From assembly GCF_042432905.1 (NCBI RefSeq), contig NZ_JBHLWI010000014.1, positions 20,634 to 84,633 on the forward strand: a stretch of 64,000 nt of DNA. The letters run 5' to 3'. The position numbers were made by a program, and so were the translations under genes. Source of the DNA: Fontibacter flavus (GTDB taxonomy: Bacteria; Bacteroidota; Bacteroidia; Cytophagales; Cyclobacteriaceae). Below are positions 25,665 through 35,245 of this stretch, one piece after another; position 1 is the first letter of the stretch; each line of letters opens with the position of its first letter. The notes beneath the pieces were generated by a model. That model ran no database searches. It was not told where the DNA came from and saw only the letters and a program-made list of their open reading frames with translations.

Positions 25665-27671
25665 ATGAACAAAAAGTATTTATGGTATTCTCTCTTAGCT
25701 TTGGCTATTTCCTGTAGTCCAAAAGCTAACTTGGTAAAAGATGATGGTCAAAATGAAGCTCCTGAACCATTGATGACCATTGGCAATGAGGATGTCTACT
25801 CTGATGAATTTTTATATTTATTGTCCAAAAACCGTCAATTCCAGGAAAAAGAAGAAAAGTTAAGCCCAGAAGAATTTCAGGAAAACCTGGACCTGTTCAT
25901 CAACTTCAAATTGAAGGTGAAGGAAGCGGAAAATATGGGACTGGACACTTTGGAAGAGTTCAGACGGGAATTTGAGATTTTTAAAGAAGACCTGATCAAA
26001 CCTTTCTTAATCAAAAACTCACTTCAGGAAGGTGAGCTCATGAAGGCTTACAACCGCATGCAGGAAGTGGTCAAAGCTTCCCATATCCTGATTCAATTTC
26101 CCAACAATGCTGGGAGAGAAGATACAATTGCTGTCTTTAGGATGGCTCAAAAGCTTAAAGAGGAAGCTGAGGCCGGAGCAGATTTCAATGAACTGGCCTA
26201 TGAACATTCTGATGACCCTTCTGCAAAAGACAATAGGGGAAGTTTAGGGTATTTTACCGCCCTACAAATGGTACATCAGTTTGAAGATGCGGCTTATGGT
26301 TTGCAGATAGGACAAATTTCCGATCCGGTTTTGACCAACTTTGGTTACCACATCATCAAATTAGAAGACCGTAAACCAAACCCAGGGGAAATCAGGGTTT
26401 CCCACATTTTGGTGAGAACACAACCAGGAGATCCTGTGTCAGAAGAAAAAGCGCTTCGTAAGGTAGGCGATATCTATACCGAGCTTCAGAAACCGGAAAG
26501 CGACTGGGATGAGGTATGCAAATTATATTCAGAGGATCTTGGAAGCAAAAACTCTGGAGGAAGCCTGCCATGGATAGGCTTGGGAGCAGTAGTTCCAGAA
26601 TTTGAAAGGGTAGCTTTTGCATTAACTGAAGAAGGGGAAATCTCTCCTCCTGTAAAAACCCCTTATGGTTTTCATATCATTAGATTGGAAGAAAGAAGAC
26701 CAATCGCAAGCTATGAAGATATGGAAGCCTCTATCAAATCCAGAATTCTCCGTGACAGCAGGTCAAGCATGATTGAATCACAGGTAATGGCCATTCAAAA
26801 ATCCAGGTATAGTTTTGTTGAAAATGATACCACCATCATCCAAATCCAGGATATTTTCAACCAAAACTCAAGAGATGAAGCTAAGAAGTTGATCATCTCT
26901 GAAGGATTAGAAGAAAATATACTCTTTTCTGTACAGCTGCAAGATAAGACCGTTGGTGATTTGTTGGCATTCATACAGGCAGACAAGCAAAATGTGAGGC
27001 TTGGAACAAAAAGTTATTTTGAGGCTTGGCTTGATAAATTCATCGAAGTCACCTTGAATGAGACAGAAGAGAAGGACCTGATGACTAATAATGAGGAGTA
27101 TAGGCTTTTACTTAAAGAGTATAGGGATGGTATTTTATTGTTTTCTTTAATGAATGAAAACGTATGGCAAAAAGCCATTTTGGACATTGAAGGACAGCAA
27201 AAATTCTATGAAGAAAACAAAGCCAACTATCAATGGAAAGAAAGAGCTAGGGCTTTGATCGTCACCATGGGTAAAGAAGAAAGTGTGCCAGCAGTAAGGA
27301 GATTCCTGTCTGACAAGGTATATAAACCTGATCTTGCCGATAGGCTTGAAAACACCTTCTTGTTGAACAATCCTTTGGCCTTTACGATGGAAGAAGGCTT
27401 ATATGAATGGGAATCGCATCCTATCTTGATGAAATCAGGAATCAAGCAGGGATTACAGGAAATAAAGGTGGATGGAAAAATGCTATTTGTCTTAACAGGA
27501 GAAAAAGTAGCACCGCAAACTAAAGATTTCAATGAAACAAGAGGAAAGGTAATACAGGATTATCAGACTTACCTTGACAATCAATTGGTCAATTCATTAA
27601 AAGAAAATTATATCCTCCGAATAAATGAGGATGAAAAAAAGAGAATTTACGATATCGTTGTTGACAAATAA
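25665..27671 (+). CDS. periplasmic peptidyl-prolyl isomerase with two parvulin domains
   Basis: About 668-residue lipoprotein (MNKKYLWYSLLALAISC). After an N-terminal SurA-like helical region there are two PpiC/rotamase domains (about residues 130-240 and 245-350). Each has the parvulin signature: ASHILIQFP ... LAYEHSDDPSAKDNRGSLGYF and VSHILVRTQ ... KNSGGSLPWIGLG. A long C-terminal region without clear domains follows. It likely helps fold or transport outer-membrane proteins. I start at 25665 because this gives a clean lipoprotein signal and sits behind the -7 box. First of three folding genes. Confidence 0.9.
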   Translation: MNKKYLWYSLLALAISCSPKANLVKDDGQNEAPEPLMTIGNEDVYSDEFLYLLSKNRQFQEKEEKLSPEEFQENLDLFINFKLKVKEAENMGLDTLEEFRREFEIFKEDLIKPFLIKNSLQEGELMKAYNRMQEVVKASHILIQFPNNAGREDTIAVFRMAQKLKEEAEAGADFNELAYEHSDDPSAKDNRGSLGYFTALQMVHQFEDAAYGLQIGQISDPVLTNFGYHIIKLEDRKPNPGEIRVSHILVRTQPGDPVSEEKALRKVGDIYTELQKPESDWDEVCKLYSEDLGSKNSGGSLPWIGLGAVVPEFERVAFALTEEGEISPPVKTPYGFHIIRLEERRPIASYEDMEASIKSRILRDSRSSMIESQVMAIQKSRYSFVENDTTIIQIQDIFNQNSRDEAKKLIISEGLEENILFSVQLQDKTVGDLLAFIQADKQNVRLGTKSYFEAWLDKFIEVTLNETEEKDLMTNNEEYRLLLKEYRDGILLFSLMNENVWQKAILDIEGQQKFYEENKANYQWKERARALIVTMGKEESVPAVRRFLSDKVYKPDLADRLENTFLLNNPLAFTMEEGLYEWESHPILMKSGIKQGLQEIKVDGKMLFVLTGEKVAPQTKDFNETRGKVIQDYQTYLDNQLVNSLKENYILRINEDEKKRIYDIVVDK

Positions 27672-28527
27672 AATCTCGCTGGTTTTACTACTTGTTTTTG
27701 TTACTTCCTGTGACCTGTTTAAATTTAAAACAGGCGATGATCAGGAAGATGATCCTATCGTTGCTTCCATTGACCAACAATATTTAAGGATGTCGGATAT
27801 TGCTTTGGTCAATACCCAAGATCTTTCTCAGACGGATAGCACCAACATTATCAACAGGTATATCCAATCCTGGATCAAAAAGCATTTGATGATCAAGGAA
27901 GCTTCCAAATCCATGGCTTTTGATGAAGCGGAGATCAACAGAAAGCTCTTAGATTATAAATATGCCCTAATGGTGTATGAGTTTGAAAAGGCTTACACAG
28001 AAGAAAAGCTGAACAAGGAAATATCCATTGAGGAAATTGCGGCTTATTACGAGGCCAATAAAGAAAATTTCACCTTGAAAGAAATTATTGTCCGGGTCAA
28101 CTTCCTCAAAATAGAAAGAAATAACAACCAAAATAAAAATTTGGAAAGGTTATTGAGATTACCAGAAGGCCAACAGGAAGGAGCAATTCGGAACATTGCC
28201 TTGCAACAGGCCAGTAATTACTTTCTGGAAGACTCAACTTGGGTAAGAATTGATGACATCATCATCGATACACCATTGGCCAACAACGGCAATATAGTTG
28301 GTTTACTCAGAAACAATAAGCTGATCGTAGTAGAAGACGATCAGTACAATTATTACTTCAGAATCTTGGAATACAAGCTCCAGGATCAGATTCCTCCAAT
28401 GGAATTTGTAAAAGAAGAAATTGCAAAGATCCTGATTAACAAAAAAAGGATTCAGCTTGTAGAAGACTTACAAAAAGAAATTTATAACCGTGCACTTGAA
28501 AATAATGAGTTCAAAATATATGAGTAA
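27631..28527 (+). CDS. SurA-N-like lipoprotein without recognisable parvulin domain
   Basis: About 298-residue lipoprotein (lipobox VFVTSCDLF). It has helical features of the SurA/PpiC N-terminal chaperone domain (INRYIQSWIKKHLMIKEASK) and a C-terminal helix pattern resembling SurA, but none of the parvulin signature between them. It may therefore be a chaperone without isomerase activity. Its start overlaps the end of the upstream isomerase by about 40 nt and its stop overlaps the next start (ATGAGTAA), so the three genes form a tight operon. An ATG two codons earlier (27625) is also possible. Confidence 0.8.
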   Translation: MKKREFTISLLTNKISLVLLLVFVTSCDLFKFKTGDDQEDDPIVASIDQQYLRMSDIALVNTQDLSQTDSTNIINRYIQSWIKKHLMIKEASKSMAFDEAEINRKLLDYKYALMVYEFEKAYTEEKLNKEISIEEIAAYYEANKENFTLKEIIVRVNFLKIERNNNQNKNLERLLRLPEGQQEGAIRNIALQQASNYFLEDSTWVRIDDIIIDTPLANNGNIVGLLRNNKLIVVEDDQYNYYFRILEYKLQDQIPPMEFVKEEIAKILINKKRIQLVEDLQKEIYNRALENNEFKIYE

Positions 28528-29896
28528 AATTAAGTTCATTCTGAGCATTTTTCTTGGATTATCCCTTTCTTTAGCGAATGCACAAAATACGCAACAAGAA
28601 AGCCAAACTCCTTCAGGTCAGGTAATTGATAAAATTGTAGCCAAGGTTAACAATTACATCTTACTTGAATCTGATGTACAAAGAGCTTATTTGGAAGCCA
28701 TTGCACAAACCCAGCAAGGCTTTGAAACCCCGACCCGCTGTGCTGTTTTTGAATCGCTGTTGATCAATAAACTGATGGTGGCCAAGGCAGAACTTGATTC
28801 CGTGATGGTTTCAGATGCTGAAGTAATGATACAAGCTGATCAAAGGTTTTCTATGGTCATGTCACAGTTTGGAGGAGATGAATCTATGCTGGCGGAAATC
28901 TATGGCAAAACAGCTGACCAACTGAAGGCTGAGATTGAAGAGTCTTTGAAAGAGCAGTTGGTGATTACAAAGATGCAGCAAAAAATCACTGAAGGATTGA
29001 CGGTTTCCCCTGCAGATGTACGGAAATTCTACAATTCCATCCACAGAGATTCCCTTCCATTTTTCTCTGCAGAGGTAACGGTAGGACAAATTGTAAGAAA
29101 ACCAGTAGTGAATCGAGAAGTCAAGGAAGAAATAGCCAACAGACTCCGAGGATTCAAACAAATGATCAATGATGGCACTGCTGATTTCCAAACACTTGCA
29201 CGTGAACATTCCCAAGACCCGGGATCTGCTATGATGGGTGGGGAACTTGGATTCTTCCGAAGAGGTGAATTGGCACCAGAATATGAAGCTACCGCTTTAG
29301 GGCTTAAGCCAGGAGAGATCAGTGATCCAGTTGAAACCATGTTTGGCTTCCACATGATACAGCTCTTGGAAAGAAGAGGAAATACTTTTAATACACGCCA
29401 TATACTGATCAGACCATTGCCATCTGAGGAGGATATCAAATCAGCTGAAAGGTATTTGGACAGCATGAGGACTCAGATTATGGAAAAAAAGATTGAGTTT
29501 GCCAAAGCAGCAAAAGAATACTCTGAAGACCGTGCCACTTCTGATAATGGGGGCTTTTTTACTGATCCACAGAATGGCTCAAGCAGATTAACTTTAAGAA
29601 CTTTGGAAGATCCCGTATTATATTTCACTTTGGACAGTATGAAGGTCGGTTCTATCACCAAACCAATGAGATTTGAGGATGAAAGAGAAGGAACCAAGGT
29701 GAGGATTCTTTTCTATAAAGAAAGATTCCCTGCCCATAGAGCCAACATGGACGACGACTACGAGAAGCTTAAAGCTGCCACCAAAAGAAAGAAAGAAGAA
29801 GAAATATTAAGTCGATGGTTCCTTACTGCCAAAGAGGATGTCTTTATTGACATAGACCCTGCCTATGACAGGTGTGAAGCCCTGAAGGACAGATAG
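28520..29896 (+). CDS. surA: SurA-like periplasmic chaperone/peptidyl-prolyl isomerase
   Basis: About 458-residue secreted protein with signal peptide (SIFLGLSLSLANAQ). A SurA N-terminal domain with IDKIVAKVNNYILLESDVQ leads into two parvulin domains (about 195-280 with AREHSQDPGSAMMGGELGFF, and about 290-390 with NTRHILIRPLP and SEDRATSDNGGFF). It probably escorts outer-membrane proteins to the BAM machinery. I choose the ATG at 28520, overlapping the upstream stop by 8 nt; an upstream in-frame ATG (28490) would put extra residues before the signal peptide. Confidence 0.9.
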   Translation: MSKIKFILSIFLGLSLSLANAQNTQQESQTPSGQVIDKIVAKVNNYILLESDVQRAYLEAIAQTQQGFETPTRCAVFESLLINKLMVAKAELDSVMVSDAEVMIQADQRFSMVMSQFGGDESMLAEIYGKTADQLKAEIEESLKEQLVITKMQQKITEGLTVSPADVRKFYNSIHRDSLPFFSAEVTVGQIVRKPVVNREVKEEIANRLRGFKQMINDGTADFQTLAREHSQDPGSAMMGGELGFFRRGELAPEYEATALGLKPGEISDPVETMFGFHMIQLLERRGNTFNTRHILIRPLPSEEDIKSAERYLDSMRTQIMEKKIEFAKAAKEYSEDRATSDNGGFFTDPQNGSSRLTLRTLEDPVLYFTLDSMKVGSITKPMRFEDEREGTKVRILFYKERFPAHRANMDDDYEKLKAATKRKKEEEILSRWFLTAKEDVFIDIDPAYDRCEALKDR

Positions 29897-29910
29897 GGCT
29901 AAATAGCTAA

Positions 29911-29947
29911 AAAAAAGCCGCTTTGAAATTTCAAAGCGGCTTTTTTT
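29911..29947. terminator. bidirectional terminator between surA and an AraC-family gene
   Basis: Perfect 12-bp stem GCCGCTTTGAAA / TTTCAAAGCGGC (29917-29940), with an A run on the left and T run on the right. It serves both the plus-strand folding operon and the minus-strand regulator gene ending at 29946. Confidence 0.95.
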
Positions 29948-30878
29948 ATCCCTGTACGTTAATGAGTGATTCTCTCCTTCTCATTTTACCTGCCGGTAGA
30001 CCATACATCATTTTAAATCTTCTACAGAAGTAGGCGGTATCTTTATAACCAACTTCTTTTCCAATATCCCGGATACTTTTCTTAGAGGTCCTAAGGAGCT
30101 CTACAGCAGCTTCCATTCTTTGGTATTCGATGTAATCCTGTGGATTGATTCCTGTCAACATTTTGAAATACTGACCTACATAATCTTCAGAAACGTTCGC
30201 CACCTTGGCCAAGACTTTATTGGACAGATCCCCTCCAATATTTTTCTTGATATAATTGAACAAATCTATCAATCTTGGATCCTTGAAATAAGTGCTGTTG
30301 GTCGAAAGTTCTTCCATGAAAAGTCGATTCTTCAGAATATGTCTGACCACTTCGATCACTAACAATTCTGTATGGATTTTCATTACCCTTTCTTTCCCAG
30401 GAGTATTCTGTTCGGATTCTTTGACCATGTCTTCGATAATTGTGGCTACACGATCATTAAATCTTATGGTAAAGGGAGGAATCCCAAGTGAATTGAAAAA
30501 ATTAACCACATCGAAAACCTTTGCTTCAAAGTTGACGATGGTGATACAGTCTTCTTCTAAATTTTTGATTTCCTTAAAACTGATGGTTTGAAGGTATTTT
30601 TTCTTGTTGTCTTGAAAAGCTTCATTTGATATTTCACTTTTCTTACCCACGGATCCAAAAGATATGGAAGTTTTCCTACCCGCCGGTATAAAAAGGATTT
30701 CTCCTTCATTGACAAGTTCTTGTTCTTCCCCAAATTTCAGAACACCTTGATGCAATAAAACCACCGAATTTTCGGTATCCTGATAGTCTAAAACCGAGAT
30801 GGGTTTTTCTACTTTGTAATTATTGCCTTTTAAAAAGCGAACGCCAACCGATTCTATGACTTTGTTGTAATATTCCAT
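29946..30878 (-). CDS. AraC family transcriptional regulator
   Basis: 310-residue regulator. The N-terminal half resembles a cupin-type sensor region (QGVLKFGEEQELVNEGEILF, about residues 45-95). The C-terminal 100 residues hold two helix-turn-helix motifs: LSNKVLAKVANVSEDYVGQY and IRDIGKEVGYKDTAYFCRRF, the AraC signature. Ligand and target genes are not evident; the neighbour upstream is an acyl-CoA dehydrogenase on the same strand, separated by a strong terminator. An inverted repeat 35 nt before its start could be an autoregulatory site. Confidence 0.9.
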   Translation of the reverse strand: MEYYNKVIESVGVRFLKGNNYKVEKPISVLDYQDTENSVVLLHQGVLKFGEEQELVNEGEILFIPAGRKTSISFGSVGKKSEISNEAFQDNKKKYLQTISFKEIKNLEEDCITIVNFEAKVFDVVNFFNSLGIPPFTIRFNDRVATIIEDMVKESEQNTPGKERVMKIHTELLVIEVVRHILKNRLFMEELSTNSTYFKDPRLIDLFNYIKKNIGGDLSNKVLAKVANVSEDYVGQYFKMLTGINPQDYIEYQRMEAAVELLRTSKKSIRDIGKEVGYKDTAYFCRRFKMMYGLPAGKMRRRESLINVQG

Positions 30879-30912
30879 GATGGCAACAGATTTAAGTTTT
30901 TCTGTAAAAGTA

Positions 30913-30944
30913 TAATAATTTTCTACATAGCAGTAGAATTATTA
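30913..30944. promoter_or_regulatory. inverted repeat upstream of the AraC-family gene
   Basis: TAATAATT-tt-CTAC, 6-nt loop, GTAGAATTATTA: twelve paired positions interrupted by two extra T in the left arm. It lies 35 nt upstream of the regulator ATG with no T run of its own. A regulator-binding site is possible; AraC proteins often prefer direct repeats, so this is only a candidate. Confidence 0.35.
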
Positions 30945-30966
30945 AATAAAAAATTAAAATAACATG

Positions 30967-31002
30967 AAAAAGGGCACAAAATTTAAATTTTGTGCCCTTT
31001 TT
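30967..31002. terminator. terminator downstream of the acyl-CoA dehydrogenase gene
   Basis: A perfect 36-nt palindrome: arms of AAAAAGGGCACAAAATTT and its complement, with T runs on both strands. It lies 15 nt after the dehydrogenase stop. Confidence 0.9.
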
Positions 31003-31017
31003 AAAAATATTAATTGA

Positions 31018-32157
31018 TTATCTTAAAATACTTCTTGATATGACTATTTTTTGAATCTCACTAGTCCCTTCATAAATCTGTGTAATTTTTGCATCACGCA
31101 TCAGCCTTTCCACATGATATTCTTTCACATAGCCATAGCCTCCATGAACCTGAACAGCCTCTGTTGTGACATTCATCGCTACTTCAGAAGCATATAACTT
31201 GGCCATGGCGCTTGCAGTAGCATAATCCTGCCCATTATCCTTCAGCCAGGCAGACTTCATCACAAGCAGCCTGGCAGTTTCAATTTGAGTGGCCATATCT
31301 GCCAATTTAAACTGGATAGCCTGATGCTGACTGATGGTTTTCCCAAAAGCCTTACGCTCTTTTGAATATGCCAATGCCAGTTCATAAGCGCCGGAAGCTA
31401 TTCCCAAAGCCTGGGCTGCAATTCCGATCCTTCCACCGTTCAGTGTTTCCATGGCAAAAGTAAATCCAAAACCTTCTTCACCTATCCTGTTTTCAACTGG
31501 AACTTTGACATCTGTGAACATCAATGAATGCGTATCAGAACCTCTGATACCCATTTTGTCTTCTTTTTTACCAATGACAAATCCATCCCAACCTTTTTCA
31601 ACAATAAAGGCAGAAATACCTTTATGGCCCTTGGAAACATCTGTTTGGGCAATGACAAGATATACTGAAGCTGAACTTCCGTTGGTGATCCAGTTTTTGG
31701 TCCCATTCAACAAGTAATGGTCTCCATTTAAGTCAGCGGTTGTTTTTTGAGAAGTAGCGTCTGACCCTGCTTCAGGCTCTGATAAGCAAAAAGCTCCAAT
31801 GATTTCTCCTGTGGCCAATCTCTTCAAGTACTTTTCTTTTTGGGCCTCAGTTCCATATTTTTCAAGCCCCCAACACACAAGGGAATTGTTTACAGACATA
31901 GAAACAGATGCAGAGGCATCAATTTTGGAAATTTCTTCCATGGCCAATACATAAGAAATGGTATCCATTCCCCCTCCATTGTACTTGGGATCCACCATCA
32001 TACCCATAAAACCAAGTTCTCCCATTTTCTTTACTTGTTCCAAAGGAAACTTGGCTTCTGTATCTCTATCAATTACTCCTGGTAAAAGTTCTGATTGGGC
32101 AAAATCTCTGGCCGCATCCCGCACTGCTAAGTGCTCTTCTGTATAGTCGAAACGCAT
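31018..32157 (-). CDS. acyl-CoA dehydrogenase
   Basis: 379-residue FAD enzyme of fatty-acid or branched-chain acyl-CoA oxidation. Visible signatures are CLSEPEAGSDATS with the FAD-binding loop, NGTKNWITNG, the QHQAIQFKLADMATQIE helix and the C-terminal catalytic Glu in IYEGTSEIQ. Length and motifs match short/medium-chain or butyryl-type enzymes; exact chain specificity cannot be told from sequence alone. It stands alone between two terminators. Confidence 0.95.
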   Translation of the reverse strand: MRFDYTEEHLAVRDAARDFAQSELLPGVIDRDTEAKFPLEQVKKMGELGFMGMMVDPKYNGGGMDTISYVLAMEEISKIDASASVSMSVNNSLVCWGLEKYGTEAQKEKYLKRLATGEIIGAFCLSEPEAGSDATSQKTTADLNGDHYLLNGTKNWITNGSSASVYLVIAQTDVSKGHKGISAFIVEKGWDGFVIGKKEDKMGIRGSDTHSLMFTDVKVPVENRIGEEGFGFTFAMETLNGGRIGIAAQALGIASGAYELALAYSKERKAFGKTISQHQAIQFKLADMATQIETARLLVMKSAWLKDNGQDYATASAMAKLYASEVAMNVTTEAVQVHGGYGYVKEYHVERLMRDAKITQIYEGTSEIQKIVISRSILR

Positions 32158-32208
32158 ATATATTTGGGTTTAATTTATTTCCGATTGGAAGTTAATTACA
32201 AAATAAAT

Positions 32209-32230
32209 AAGGGGCAATTTCTTGCCCCTT
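32209..32230 (-). terminator. terminator downstream of the zinc metallopeptidase gene
   Basis: Stem AAGGGGCAA / TTGCCCCTT with a 4-nt loop, followed on the minus strand by a T-rich ATTTATTTTG. It separates this gene from the acyl-CoA dehydrogenase gene. Confidence 0.65.
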
Positions 32231-32272
32231 AAATGTAAACTCAAATCGTATGATAAAGTTTCTTTTACCCGA

Positions 32273-32959
32273 TTACTCCCTGTTTCCGAAGAAAATCATG
32301 ATGTAATAGGCCAAAGTAGCCAAGGCCGCCAAGGCCGCTACCACATAAGTCATCGCTGCCCATTTCAAGGCATCTTTGGACATACCATATTCTTCTGTCG
32401 TTACAACATTCCTGTTTTTTACCCATGCCAAGGCCCTGGCGCTTGCATCAAATTCAACCGGTAAAGTCACCAAAGTGAAAAGCGTCATCACACCATAGGA
32501 ACCGACCACTATATAGCCAACCAGCTCATAAGGCAATCCAAGTGCAAAACCACCAAATAGGGAAGCCAACAAGACAATATTCAAAATTTTACCGCTTGCA
32601 TTCTGCATAGGCACCATTGCAGACCTCAATTTCAACCAGGAGTACGCCGTGGCATGCTGAATGGCGTGACCGCATTCATGAGCTGAAACAGCAGCTGCAG
32701 CGGCATTTCTACCATAATAGACATCCGGACTAAGATTTACCGTCTTATTCATTGGGTTATAATGGTCCGTTAACTGTCCTTCGACAGAAACCACTTTTAC
32801 GTCCGTGATATTGTGGTCTGCCAACATCAACTCGGCTATTTCTTTTCCCGAAAGGTTAGCCCTCAGGGATGTTTGTGAATACTTGTGAAACTTACTCTTC
32901 AGCTTCCTGCTGACAACAAAGCCCAACAGGGCAAACACAACGACAATCAATATAATCAT
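32273..32959 (-). CDS. YugP-like membrane zinc metallopeptidase
   Basis: 228-residue membrane protein with an N-terminal helix, a zinc-site motif HECGHAIQHATAY (HExxH type) at about residue 93, a conserved NMKTVNLSPDVYYGRN-like segment (NKTVNLSPDVYYGRN) and three C-terminal membrane helices. It fits the YugP/neutral zinc metallopeptidase family. Its substrate is unknown. It is 33 nt downstream of the flippase-like gene on the same strand. Confidence 0.9.
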   Translation of the reverse strand: MIILIVVVFALLGFVVSRKLKSKFHKYSQTSLRANLSGKEIAELMLADHNITDVKVVSVEGQLTDHYNPMNKTVNLSPDVYYGRNAAAAAVSAHECGHAIQHATAYSWLKLRSAMVPMQNASGKILNIVLLASLFGGFALGLPYELVGYIVVGSYGVMTLFTLVTLPVEFDASARALAWVKNRNVVTTEEYGMSKDALKWAAMTYVVAALAALATLAYYIMIFFGNRE

Positions 32960-32992
32960 AGCTTCTTTCTTTTACTTTTTGTAGTTACGAAA

Positions 32993-33994
32993 TTAAGAAC
33001 TTTTGGATGCTTTTTGGGAAGTAATTTTAAAGAAAATCCCCAATGCTACAATCCCAACAATCAGGATGGTCAATACCTGGCTTCCATGTATGATCACGGC
33101 AAAGATTTTTCCTTCTTCAGCCGTCAATCCATAAGCCATCAAAATAAAGGCCACTAATGCATGGAAGGTTCCAATTCCTCCCTGTACAGGCGCAACCATG
33201 CCAATACTGCCCATAACCATCACCATGAGTACTGAGCTTAATGACAAACTGGCAGTAGATGGAATGGCCCATGCCACTAACAACATCATCAGATAATAGG
33301 AAAACCATATCATCGCAGAACTGCCCCAAAATCCAAATTGGTTTTTGACTCTTTTTACACTGATCAAGCCGTTGATCATATCTCTAAGGAAATGCCTGAG
33401 CTTTTTGATGAGCCCACTATCCCTGTACTTATTGAACAGAAAGTAAACAAAAATACCTGCTACTATTAAACCTCCCAAAATCAAAGGTAAAGCAGAACTG
33501 ATCTTTTGTAGAAGAACTTCATAGGATACCAAATCATTGAAAAGGTTTAAAAATACCTCCCGCTCTAAAACGAATGCCAACAGTACGGTCAATGCCAAAA
33601 ACAGCAGGTCTACTGTTCTTTCTAAAATAACTGTTCCCAGTAGTTTGCCCACCTGTATGTTTTCAGTCTTGGATAAAACCCCACACCTCGCTACCTCTCC
33701 TGCCCTAGGCACAAGGAGGTTGACCAAATAACCGATCATAAGACCAATGAGTGTCTTTCCAGTTGTTACTTTGAAATTCTCACCTGCCTCTATCAGCAGC
33801 TTCCATCTCCAAGCCCTTATCCAAAAACCAAAAAGTGAAATAAAAATGGACAGTCCTAACCATCCCCATGAAACCTCAGCAATGGATGTCATTAGACTTT
33901 CTATGCTCAGATCCTTATATAAAAACCAAAAGATCCAGATAGCTACTGCCAAAGACAATACTACCTGGACCCATTGTTTCAAATTTAATTTCAC
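32993..33994 (-). CDS. flippase-like integral membrane protein (LPG synthase TM region family)
   Basis: 333-residue protein with about eight membrane helices and the family motifs LLVPRAGEVARCGVL and PVQGGIGTFHALVAFIL, as in the UPF0104/YbhN and MprF flippase-domain proteins. Family members are thought to move or modify lipids, but this one has no synthase domain. It begins one nucleotide after the panD stop, so it is cotranscribed with panC-panD. Confidence 0.85.
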   Translation of the reverse strand: MKLNLKQWVQVVLSLAVAIWIFWFLYKDLSIESLMTSIAEVSWGWLGLSIFISLFGFWIRAWRWKLLIEAGENFKVTTGKTLIGLMIGYLVNLLVPRAGEVARCGVLSKTENIQVGKLLGTVILERTVDLLFLALTVLLAFVLEREVFLNLFNDLVSYEVLLQKISSALPLILGGLIVAGIFVYFLFNKYRDSGLIKKLRHFLRDMINGLISVKRVKNQFGFWGSSAMIWFSYYLMMLLVAWAIPSTASLSLSSVLMVMVMGSIGMVAPVQGGIGTFHALVAFILMAYGLTAEEGKIFAVIIHGSQVLTILIVGIVALGIFFKITSQKASKSS

Positions 33995-33995
33995 C

Positions 33996-34343
33996 TTAAA
34001 TCAATTTATTGTGATCATCCGGGAATATCACTGCCGGCTTGTGTTGCTTTGCTGATTCGAAATCCATGGAACAATAAGAGATAATGATCACTACATCCCC
34101 TACTTGCGCTTTTCTGGCTGCTGGACCATTGAGACAAACGGTCCCTGTACCACGCTCACCTTTGATCACATAAGTTTCAAGACGCTCTCCATTATTCACA
34201 TTGACCACCTGAACCTTTTCATTCTCAATGATATTGGCCGCATCCATCAAATCTTCGTCTACGGTGATACTGCCTACATAATGCAATTCCGCTTGGGTAA
34301 CCTTTACCCTGTGAATTTTGGATTTTAATACTTGAATATGCAT
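33996..34343 (-). CDS. panD: aspartate 1-decarboxylase
   Basis: 115-residue pyruvoyl enzyme that makes beta-alanine for pantothenate. The self-cleavage site Gly24-Ser25 is present (ELHYVGSITVDEDLMDAANI), as are GERGTGTVCLNGPAAR and the Tyr in IIISYCSM. Cleavage yields the pyruvoyl cofactor from Ser25. It follows panC by 21 nt, so both precursors of pantothenate come from one transcript. Confidence 0.97.
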   Translation of the reverse strand: MHIQVLKSKIHRVKVTQAELHYVGSITVDEDLMDAANIIENEKVQVVNVNNGERLETYVIKGERGTGTVCLNGPAARKAQVGDVVIIISYCSMDFESAKQHKPAVIFPDDHNKLI

Positions 34344-34364
34344 GAATTTAATTTTTGCGCAATT

Positions 34365-35213
34365 TTAATCAATAACTGCAATATTGTCGATCAGCCTGAC
34401 CTCTCCCACATAGGCTGCAGTGCAGATCGAAACAGGAATGTTCTTTTCCAGCTTATCGAGAATCTTCATATTGTCTGAGCGGACAAGCTCGAAATACTCC
34501 AATGACACTCCTATCTGGGTCATGATCAATTCATCAATTTTTTCCCGGACATCTAACCAAGGTTCCCCAGCTAAAAGTTCATCCTTGGCAAAACTTAATG
34601 CTTTAAAAAGGATTAGCGCCGATTGCCTTTCGGTTGGGCTAAGTCTCAAATTTCTCGATGACAAAGCCAATCCATCTTCTTCCCTGACAGTTGGGACTAC
34701 CACTATTTCCACATCAAAGGAAAGGTCAGCCACCAGCCTTTTGATCACTGCAACCTGCTGCAAATCTTTCTGTCCAAAGAAGGCTTTATGAGGTTTAACA
34801 ATATTTAACAACTTAGAAACTACTATTCCGACCCCGTTGAAATGACCAGGACGGAACGCCCCTTCCAATACCCTTTCCAAATCCCCAAAATCAATAGAAA
34901 GCATGGGCTTTTCTGGATAAATCTCCTGAATATCAGGTATAAACAGATAATCTACCCCGGTATTTTTCAATAAATCCAAGTCTTTATCCAATGTGTTGGG
35001 GTATTTGGCGAAGTCATCCGGATTGTTGAATTGTGTGGGATTTACAAAAATGGAGACAAAAACCACATCCGAAGATTCTTTTGCTTTTTCAACTAATGCC
35101 AAATGGCCCTCATGCAAAGCCCCCATAGTAGGGACAAAACCAACTGTTCTTTGGGGTCCAGATATATTCTGCAGTGCGGATTTCACAGCCTCTTTGGTAC
35201 GGAGGATATTCAC
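34365..35213 (-). CDS. panC: pantothenate synthetase
   Basis: 282-residue ATP-dependent ligase joining pantoate and beta-alanine. Conserved motifs: GFVPTMGALHEGHLALV (HxGH nucleotide-binding), FVNPTQFNNPDDFAKYP, GVGIVVSKLLNIVKP and FFGQKDLQQ. Full length. Its promoter is back to back with that of the divergent glycosyltransferase gene, a gene pairing common in Bacteroidota. Confidence 0.97.
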   Translation of the reverse strand: MNILRTKEAVKSALQNISGPQRTVGFVPTMGALHEGHLALVEKAKESSDVVFVSIFVNPTQFNNPDDFAKYPNTLDKDLDLLKNTGVDYLFIPDIQEIYPEKPMLSIDFGDLERVLEGAFRPGHFNGVGIVVSKLLNIVKPHKAFFGQKDLQQVAVIKRLVADLSFDVEIVVVPTVREEDGLALSSRNLRLSPTERQSALILFKALSFAKDELLAGEPWLDVREKIDELIMTQIGVSLEYFELVRSDNMKILDKLEKNIPVSICTAAYVGEVRLIDNIAVID

Positions 35214-35245
35214 AGGATTTGGATTTAAGGAATGTAAAATAGAGG

